This document shows positions 61,811-64,000 of a stretch of 64,000 nt of DNA, piece by piece. The DNA comes from JAWPMT01 sp965215825 (lineage in GTDB: Bacteria; Bacteroidota; Bacteroidia; Cytophagales; Cyclobacteriaceae): NCBI GenBank assembly GCA_965215825.1, contig CBDCEM010000003.1, positions 558,001-622,000 of the forward strand. The letters are read 5' to 3'. The position numbers and the translations under genes were made by a program. Below the pieces are notes generated by a model. The model was given only the letters and a program-made list of their open reading frames with translations. It was not told the DNA's origin and made no database searches. Position 1 is the first letter of the stretch, and each line of letters opens with the position of its first letter.

Positions 61811-64000
61811 ATGAAAACTCATAACCAAAACTTTCAAATACTGATCTCAGTATTTATTCTCCTTTTGGCTCATCAGTCAGTAGGTCAGTCCAATCCGATT
61901 CAAAACACCAATGGAAATTCGGTAGCAGTAACTGGAGTAGAAGATACCTGGAGTTGGGACGCTGGTACCTTTATATCAGGAGGGGTAACCTGGTCGGTTA
62001 CTGGCGGTACAGTAGGCACAACAACGGCTCCTGTAAAAGGGACCAGTCAGACCACTTATACGGCTGATATTACCTTCACTTCTGGTGGAACACAAACTAT
62101 AACAATTAAAAATAGTTCAGGCACGACCATAAAGACTTCAAGTGCAACAGTCACAAATGCCCTTCTCAATGGAGGTACTATCGGTAGTGATCAATCCTTG
62201 TGCGAAGGGGAAACACCTGCTGCTTTCACAAGCACTGCTGACGCCACCGGTGGGGATGGAGGCTATATGTACTGGTGGCAGCACAAGAATAATAAGACCA
62301 ATAATGAATGGGAAGATATCACGGTAGGAGATTATGACGAAACCACTTATCAACACTGGGGTGTGGGTGGTGATACGGAAATCCGTCGCAAGGTTACTTC
62401 AGGTTCTGATGAGGAGTTCTCTAATACAGTTTACCTGACAATACTCGATTTGGATGAAGGTTCCATAAGTGGAGCACAAACCATTTGTTATAACGGGAAT
62501 CCCAATGCCTTATCTAATTCTACCGGCGCCTCAGGAGGGGAAGGTGGTATTTCTTATAAATGGCAGATATCCAGTGATGACGTTACTTTTACTGATATCA
62601 GTGGATCGGGAACCACGAGTGCGACGTATGACCCACCGGCACTTACCGGAAGCCGATGGTACCGACGGAAAGCAACAAGTTGTGGCAATACAGTAACCAA
62701 GTACACCACTTCAGTGAAAATAACAGTGAGAGGCAATCCGGCAAGCTACACCGTCTCTTCAACTAAAGATGATTTATGTTCCGGAGAGACAACTACCATC
62801 AGTTTGAGTAATAAACAATCTTCGGTGGAGTACAGATTGATTAAGGGCTCATCTCAAGTTGGAAGCACAATTGCAGGAAGTGCTACATCCATTAGCTGGA
62901 GCGAGCAGGGAACTGGAACATACAAAATCCAGGGGCGTTCCCACAGCTCCTGTTCATGGGTAGATGTGTCGGGATCCAAAGAAATTGGTACTAAATCTCC
63001 GGGAAGCCTGTCCATTTCCCTGACAGAAGGAGAAAGAATTGGTTGTTCAGGAAACAGCGTAACGCTCAACCCTTCCGGGGGTAGTGATTTCAGTTGGTCC
63101 TGGGAGGATATAACTGATGACACCAACGGGTCTTTAGAGGTTCAATATCAGGAAAATGCAACTGTTACTTACACCCTGCATGGTAAAGAGAGCGTTTGTA
63201 ATACTACAACAACTGCCACTGAAAGTATTCAAGGACTGAACGAAGTGGCTCCATTCAACATCACTGAGGGCGATGAAAGTATTTGTCAGGGCACGATTTC
63301 GACGACCTATACCCGTGAAGATTCCGATGGAGCAACCTCCTATACCTGGTCTTTAAGTGATGGTTCAGCGGGATCCATTGACAGCATTGGAGTGGTCACG
63401 TGGGATGAGGATTTCTCCGGACCTGTTACAGTCAACGTAACCGCTTCGGGGGCCTGTAACTCCTCAATTGTCGCCTCCAGAGAGGTGACGGTATTAGCCC
63501 CCCCAGCCTTGCAATCATTGTCAACCGGCTCAAGTTCCACAAGTATTTGCGAGGGATCTTATACCAGTGTTACGCTTGGAGATTCTCAATCTGATTATGA
63601 ATATAGATTGATAAAGGATGGTAATGTAGTTTCAAATAGCACCAAAGACGGTTCCGGTTCTCTCTCATGGGGCAGTTTGAATGTCGGAACTTATGAAATT
63701 CAAGGCAGGATAGGTTCTTGTGATTGGGTAACTGCCTCTTCTGACAATGTGGTCATTACTAGAATGAACCCTGGTGTATTGTCTATCAATTCGACAGGAA
63801 ATCTCCAGGGATGTCCGGGTCAAACTATCTCTTTATCGGGAATAGGTGGTACTAATTACAGTTGGTCGTATGAAGATACCAATGGGGATACAACCATGCC
63901 TCTTGCTGTGGATATCTATGAGGGAGGTGATATAACCTATACCTTGACGGGTAATGAAAGTGCTTGTGGTACTCTTGTGAATGAGTCAGTGGTAGTAGGA
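61811..64000 (+). CDS. giant secreted Ig-like repeat protein (3' truncated)
   Basis: An open frame of 730 codons from an ATG at 61811, still open at the window end. It starts with a signal peptide (FQILISVFILLLAHQSVGQ). The rest is a chain of beta domains rich in Ser, Thr and Gly and with paired cysteines, each opening with a motif like ESICQGTIS or CEGSYTSVTLG, as in SprB/PKD-type adhesins of Bacteroidota. A block with YRLIK, then GTYxIQGR and SCxWV, recurs with a spacing of 257 residues (from codons at 62831 and 63602), so the protein contains repeats of several domains. It is five bases downstream of the RHS-type gene and probably in one transcript. The C-terminus, where a sorting signal or RHS core would be, is beyond the window. 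Confidence 0.8.
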   Translation, partial: MKTHNQNFQILISVFILLLAHQSVGQSNPIQNTNGNSVAVTGVEDTWSWDAGTFISGGVTWSVTGGTVGTTTAPVKGTSQTTYTADITFTSGGTQTITIKNSSGTTIKTSSATVTNALLNGGTIGSDQSLCEGETPAAFTSTADATGGDGGYMYWWQHKNNKTNNEWEDITVGDYDETTYQHWGVGGDTEIRRKVTSGSDEEFSNTVYLTILDLDEGSISGAQTICYNGNPNALSNSTGASGGEGGISYKWQISSDDVTFTDISGSGTTSATYDPPALTGSRWYRRKATSCGNTVTKYTTSVKITVRGNPASYTVSSTKDDLCSGETTTISLSNKQSSVEYRLIKGSSQVGSTIAGSATSISWSEQGTGTYKIQGRSHSSCSWVDVSGSKEIGTKSPGSLSISLTEGERIGCSGNSVTLNPSGGSDFSWSWEDITDDTNGSLEVQYQENATVTYTLHGKESVCNTTTTATESIQGLNEVAPFNITEGDESICQGTISTTYTREDSDGATSYTWSLSDGSAGSIDSIGVVTWDEDFSGPVTVNVTASGACNSSIVASREVTVLAPPALQSLSTGSSSTSICEGSYTSVTLGDSQSDYEYRLIKDGNVVSNSTKDGSGSLSWGSLNVGTYEIQGRIGSCDWVTASSDNVVITRMNPGVLSINSTGNLQGCPGQTISLSGIGGTNYSWSYEDTNGDTTMPLAVDIYEGGDITYTLTGNESACGTLVNESVVVG

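Noticed and set aside
1..64000. tRNA genes, rRNA genes and CRISPR arrays
   Set aside because: I scanned the gaps between genes and saw no cloverleaf-like sequence with a CCA-end pattern and no evenly spaced direct repeats.

Overview
The window looks like a chromosomal piece of a Bacteroidota bacterium, most likely of the Cytophagales type. The reasons are a SusC/SusD outer-membrane nutrient-uptake pair, the IPExxxVDY family gene next to pyruvate kinase, the tgt–lptG pair, start sites with weak Shine-Dalgarno signals, and several Bacteroidota-type promoters (TTG, about 19–22 bases, TAnnTTTG). I see no tRNA, rRNA or CRISPR array. The species assignment is inference.

Region 1 (1–11.7 kb, + strand) is the downstream end of an extracellular contractile injection system (eCIS) operon. 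It holds a 5'-truncated baseplate J/gp47 wedge protein, a small fibre-like protein, a second large wedge-type protein and a CIS tape-measure protein, followed by two terminator-like hairpins. The sheath, tube, spike and ATPase genes would lie upstream of the window. Region 2 (11.7–19.2 kb, - strand) is an IS1182-type insertion sequence with palindromic ends, then a SusC / SusD / accessory-lipoprotein transport operon with no carbohydrate-active enzyme beside it. Region 3 (19.5–45.2 kb) is mostly housekeeping: rsmG with an ECF sigma factor and a glycosyltransferase, an outer-membrane barrel, a large BNR/sortilin-type secreted protein, tgt, an LptF/LptG permease, a DMT exporter, an unusual membrane-anchored PhnD-like protein, a Crp/Fnr regulator, ispE, fabI, an NAD(P)-binding SDR, a BamA-like barrel, yidD, a MORN-repeat protein, nadE, rnc, fabF, acpP, an IPExxxVDY protein and pyk.

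Region 4 (45.3–57.8 kb, + strand) is the most striking part. It is a compact, mostly overlapping operon for a type II secretion / type IV pilus-like machine: a bactofilin-like GspK/PilX-type pseudopilin, two minor pseudopilins, GspF, a major pseudopilin, a stand-alone prepilin peptidase, GspE, a secretin, a GspL (PilM–PilN-like) protein, a GspM/PilO-like protein, a triple-repeat lipoprotein and a GspC/PilP-like protein. A MORN-repeat lipoprotein is translationally coupled to its front, and a secreted fibre-like protein precedes that. Region 5 (57.8–64 kb, + strand), behind its own candidate promoter, holds an RHS/YD-type secreted protein without an RHS core or toxin tip, and then a giant Ig-like repeat protein that runs off the window. 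The working hypothesis is that these two large secreted proteins are clients or surface partners of the pilus-like secretion machine; nothing in the sequence proves this.
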